Below, in pieces: positions 62,210 through 64,000 of a stretch of DNA of 64,000 bases. Source of the DNA: Pseudoalteromonas sp. MEBiC 03607 (GTDB lineage: Bacteria; Pseudomonadota; Gammaproteobacteria; Enterobacterales; Alteromonadaceae); the NCBI RefSeq assembly GCF_004792295.1, contig NZ_SRRY01000001.1, positions 3,355,501-3,419,500 of the forward strand, read 5' to 3'. Positions within the stretch are counted from its first letter, which is position 1. Every line of letters starts with the position of its first letter. A model generated the notes under the pieces. It made no database searches. It saw nothing but the letters and a program-made list of their open reading frames with translations, and had not been told where the DNA came from. Made by a program: the position numbers and the translations under genes.

Positions 62210-62430
62210 AATAGATATCCTAGAAATAAAAATATTGACCTGAAATTCAGGAGATAAAGCGGGAAGAAAACGAAAATTTAATTGAGGATAGCACGAGGGA
62301 TTATGAAATAATGCAACGAGGTATGAACATATAAACTTGGCTTTCTCTCAAGCCGTGGATATACGATACGCTTAAATAACCACAACTGCAAGTTTTAATC
62401 TTCTTTATTTAAATTTCAAATCATTAGTGG
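62210..62430 (-). promoter_or_regulatory. Upstream region of csp up to the repeat junction
   Basis: The 221 bases hold an AT-rich stretch with no open frame. As cold-shock genes usually have long 5' untranslated leaders, most of this could be transcribed. The junction with the second ICE-end copy lies at 62431, in the middle of integrase codons. Confidence 0.4.
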
Positions 62431-62713
62431 TCCTAACAATGTGAAAATCTGGGCTCGCAGGTCGCTTGGTATTGAGATGGAACACTGGTCTATGCATGAT
62501 CTTCGAAGAACGATGCGAACGCGAATGTCGGCCATCACGACGCAAGAAGTTGCCGAGTTGATGATTGGCCACAGCAAAAAAGGGTTGGATGCTATCTACA
62601 ACCAATATCAGTACCTGGATGAAATGCGTCATGCTTACGACGTTTGGTATCAACAACTAGAAACCATCATCGAGCCGACAGGCTTTCCATTCAACTGGCG
62701 TTTCGGACAGTAA
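62431..62713 (+). pseudogene. Truncated integrase (C-terminal 93 residues)
   Basis: Begins inside the codon for Pro321 of Int and continues to the natural stop. It retains His342/Arg345 and Tyr375 but lacks the N-terminal and core domains, including Arg242, so it cannot recombine DNA. One residue differs from the full-length protein in this segment (Leu to Ser near position 331). There is no start codon for the full fragment; it is a broken end left by deletion or recombination. Confidence 0.9.
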
Positions 62714-62724
62714 AAGAAAGAGGC

Positions 62725-62919
62725 TCATTCCTCTTTCTTCTCATACTCTTTCAAGTCTTCAATGTGCCACAGCTTGTTTCGTGTATTTCGGTTGATACGA
62801 GGTTGCGGCAAGCTGCCATCTTTTATTCTTCGCCAGAGCGTCGTATAGCTAATGTGGTAACGAGCCATAACTTCGTAAGACGTGAGAAAAGGGGTTACCT
62901 GGTGCGCTACTGCTGTCAT
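62725..62919 (-). CDS. xis: Second xis copy, 64 aa
   Basis: Same HTH protein as at 58372-58566, differing in only two residues near the C-terminus (LKEYEKKEE for LEEYEKKED). The AGGAG SD and the start ATG are conserved, so it should be expressed. Two Xis genes in one locus raise the dose of excisionase; the second copy has no intact integrase beside it but can use the Int in trans. Confidence 0.78.
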   Translation of the reverse strand: MTAVAHQVTPFLTSYEVMARYHISYTTLWRRIKDGSLPQPRINRNTRNKLWHIEDLKEYEKKEE

Positions 62920-63144
62920 CTGCATTCTCCTGAAAATCAATGTAAAGCTATCATCACCTGATTCATCACTTGTTGATGGTCAGAAAGATGCATGATTTGT
63001 TCAGAAGATCAGCCTTATAAAAACGCTGGTATCATTATTCAGTTTACCAAACGTCCAATTTTCGGCGCAAAGCGCCGTAAATTAGCGTGAAGTTAAACCA
63101 TCATTACGACAAACATCGATATACACACTCTAGCTTCTAGAAAT

Positions 63145-64000
63145 TCAGCGTAGCGGTATGCTTCGTAAGTGTGTTTCGATTGCTTCAATCATCGATTTGG
63201 TAAGCGGTAAATGCGCTTTTTCTTTCGCCCATACCTCATGAAAGCCTGCTACGGTTTGTTTGGCGGTATCTAACACCAATTTTTCTGGTAGCATGGCTTT
63301 AGCTGCTAGGTGTGATAACTCATCTAGCGTGAAATCACTGAATTTCTTGCTACGGCTCACCTTCAACGAAGCACTATCATCGGGGATATAAGGAATGGTC
63401 GAGACAAAGTCATAAGCAGGTGCTATCGATGCTGTGAGCTTATCCTTATAGATCACAGACCAATTCTTCAAATGCATATCTGCATTTCCAATTAGCGTAT
63501 TGAACACCAATCGGCGAGTAAATTCTGCGATATCATCGTCTTGGCCTTCGATGCCGATAACCTGAGCAATATTCCGCATACTCGCTTTTTTGTATTTATC
63601 TTGAGGATAAACGCCAAACACTTGCGCAAAGTCCTCAATGTGCACAGCTTGACCATCTGCACGGTCAAAACGTTTGATCACAAACGCACTGTCACCAAAT
63701 TTACCAATACCATTTGGGATATTAGCAATCTTATTAATAGGGAGTAACTGCGTTTCTGGCACATCCATTCCCAACATTCGAGCCAATTCCATCATTGAAT
63801 ATTCATTTTCTGGCACAGCTTCAAATCGAGACGACGGTAATTTTACAATCCAAGAACCACCTTGACCGGTTGCTGGGATCGTCAAACCGCCATTTGCCTG
63901 CTGCACAGCTGAAAACTTCAATTGCACTCCCGCCAATGAAAAACGCATTGGCCCATCTGTCTTCGTTTCATCTTCTATGTCTTGATGCACATTAGGTGGT
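63145..64000 (-). CDS. hipA: HipA-family Ser/Thr kinase toxin, C-terminal part (partial)
   Basis: The frame is open to the window edge; 285 residues are visible and the N-terminus is missing. HipA signatures: SLAGVQLKFSAV, KLPSSRFEAVPENEYSMMELARMLG, FVIKRFDR (ATP-binding), the catalytic loop NADMHLKNWSVI and the metal-binding YDFVST. HipA phosphorylates GltX and is neutralised by HipB, whose gene would lie to the right. R391 has a hipAB-like pair that aids ICE stability; whether this one belongs to the ICE, to an older element or to the chromosome cannot be told. Confidence 0.85.
   Translation of the reverse strand, partial: PPNVHQDIEDETKTDGPMRFSLAGVQLKFSAVQQANGGLTIPATGQGGSWIVKLPSSRFEAVPENEYSMMELARMLGMDVPETQLLPINKIANIPNGIGKFGDSAFVIKRFDRADGQAVHIEDFAQVFGVYPQDKYKKASMRNIAQVIGIEGQDDDIAEFTRRLVFNTLIGNADMHLKNWSVIYKDKLTASIAPAYDFVSTIPYIPDDSASLKVSRSKKFSDFTLDELSHLAAKAMLPEKLVLDTAKQTVAGFHEVWAKEKAHLPLTKSMIEAIETHLRSIPLR

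Larger units (their letters stand above)
62431..63122. repeat. Right copy of the 692-bp ICE-terminus repeat
   Basis: Matches 58078-58769 with scattered substitutions and no net indels. It holds the integrase 3' fragment (62431-62713), the terminator (62714-62739), the second xis and the terminal palindrome-bearing sequence. Similarity ends at ATCGATAT (63122), the same point as in the left copy. Confidence 0.85.

Overview
This window is most of an SXT/R391-family integrative and conjugative element (ICE), read from its integrase end (right, about 58.4 kb) into its recombination module (left). The call rests on several family hallmarks in family order: a tyrosine integrase with a convergent excisionase, the actin-type partition pair srpMR, mobI beside a repeat-rich oriT region, SOS-controlled rumAB, a MOBH relaxase TraI with TraD, the traLEKBVA / dsbC-traC-trhF-traW-traU-traN transfer genes, and the ssb-bet-exo-cobS-radC block. 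The host is a gammaproteobacterium of the Vibrio/Shewanella/Alteromonas/Proteus type. The sequence does not fix the genus, and I could not recognise the usual prfC target gene. No antibiotic or metal resistance gene is present, and rumB is intact.

Layout. 1-9400: a leftward operon of DNA-processing genes (108-aa membrane protein, ssb, bet, 47-aa membrane protein, exo, cobS-like AAA ATPase, WGR protein, two unknowns, VWA/HExxH protein, radC, 113-aa unknown, start of a primase-like gene). Almost every gene that is not translationally coupled has a leader with a GC-rich hairpin and then a hairpin that pairs with the Shine-Dalgarno (SD) sequence. 9692-14205: a rightward DUF1845-like gene, then hotspot-4 cargo: a periplasmic endonuclease I and an AT-rich operon with an HTH-dynamin-like GTPase between two small membrane-type proteins, controlled by a strikingly symmetric operator. 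14447-24216: traN, traU, traW, trhF, a trbI-like gene, traC, dsbC. 24348-26070: the mosAT toxin-antitoxin pair (hotspot 2). 26290-30402: traA, V, B, K, E, L. 30533-32303: hotspot-1 cargo with an HTH-ImmA/IrrE protease and an unknown partner. 32342-37552: two conserved conjugation genes, traD and traI.

37709-50850: a 13-kb defence-like island in hotspot 5. It has a WYL-domain regulator, a type III restriction-modification pair (mod, res), and a three-gene set I cannot assign to a named system: a 1293-aa helicase, an 808-aa protein whose middle looks faintly like an Argonaute MID region, and a PD-(D/E)XK nuclease-like protein. 51168-58566: core genes (unknown 99-aa, DEDDh exonuclease, rumAB, mobI, oriT, srpC-like repeats, srpM, srpR, int, xis).

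58770-64000: the ICE terminus is present twice. A 692-bp segment carrying the integrase 3' end, its terminator, xis and the terminal sequence recurs 4353 bp further right without net indels. Between the copies are an IS5-family transposase remnant, an RNase R-like gene and a cold-shock protein gene. Beyond the second copy a HipA kinase gene runs off the window. This looks like an older or tandem element reduced to its end, or a cargo unit bounded by ICE termini.

The transfer genes build an F-type mating apparatus; MobI, TraI and oriT start transfer and plasmid-like replication; srpMRC and mosAT stabilise the element; Ssb/Bet/Exo and RumAB give recombination and mutagenic repair. The hotspot cargo is dominated by genes that plausibly act against phages or plasmids.
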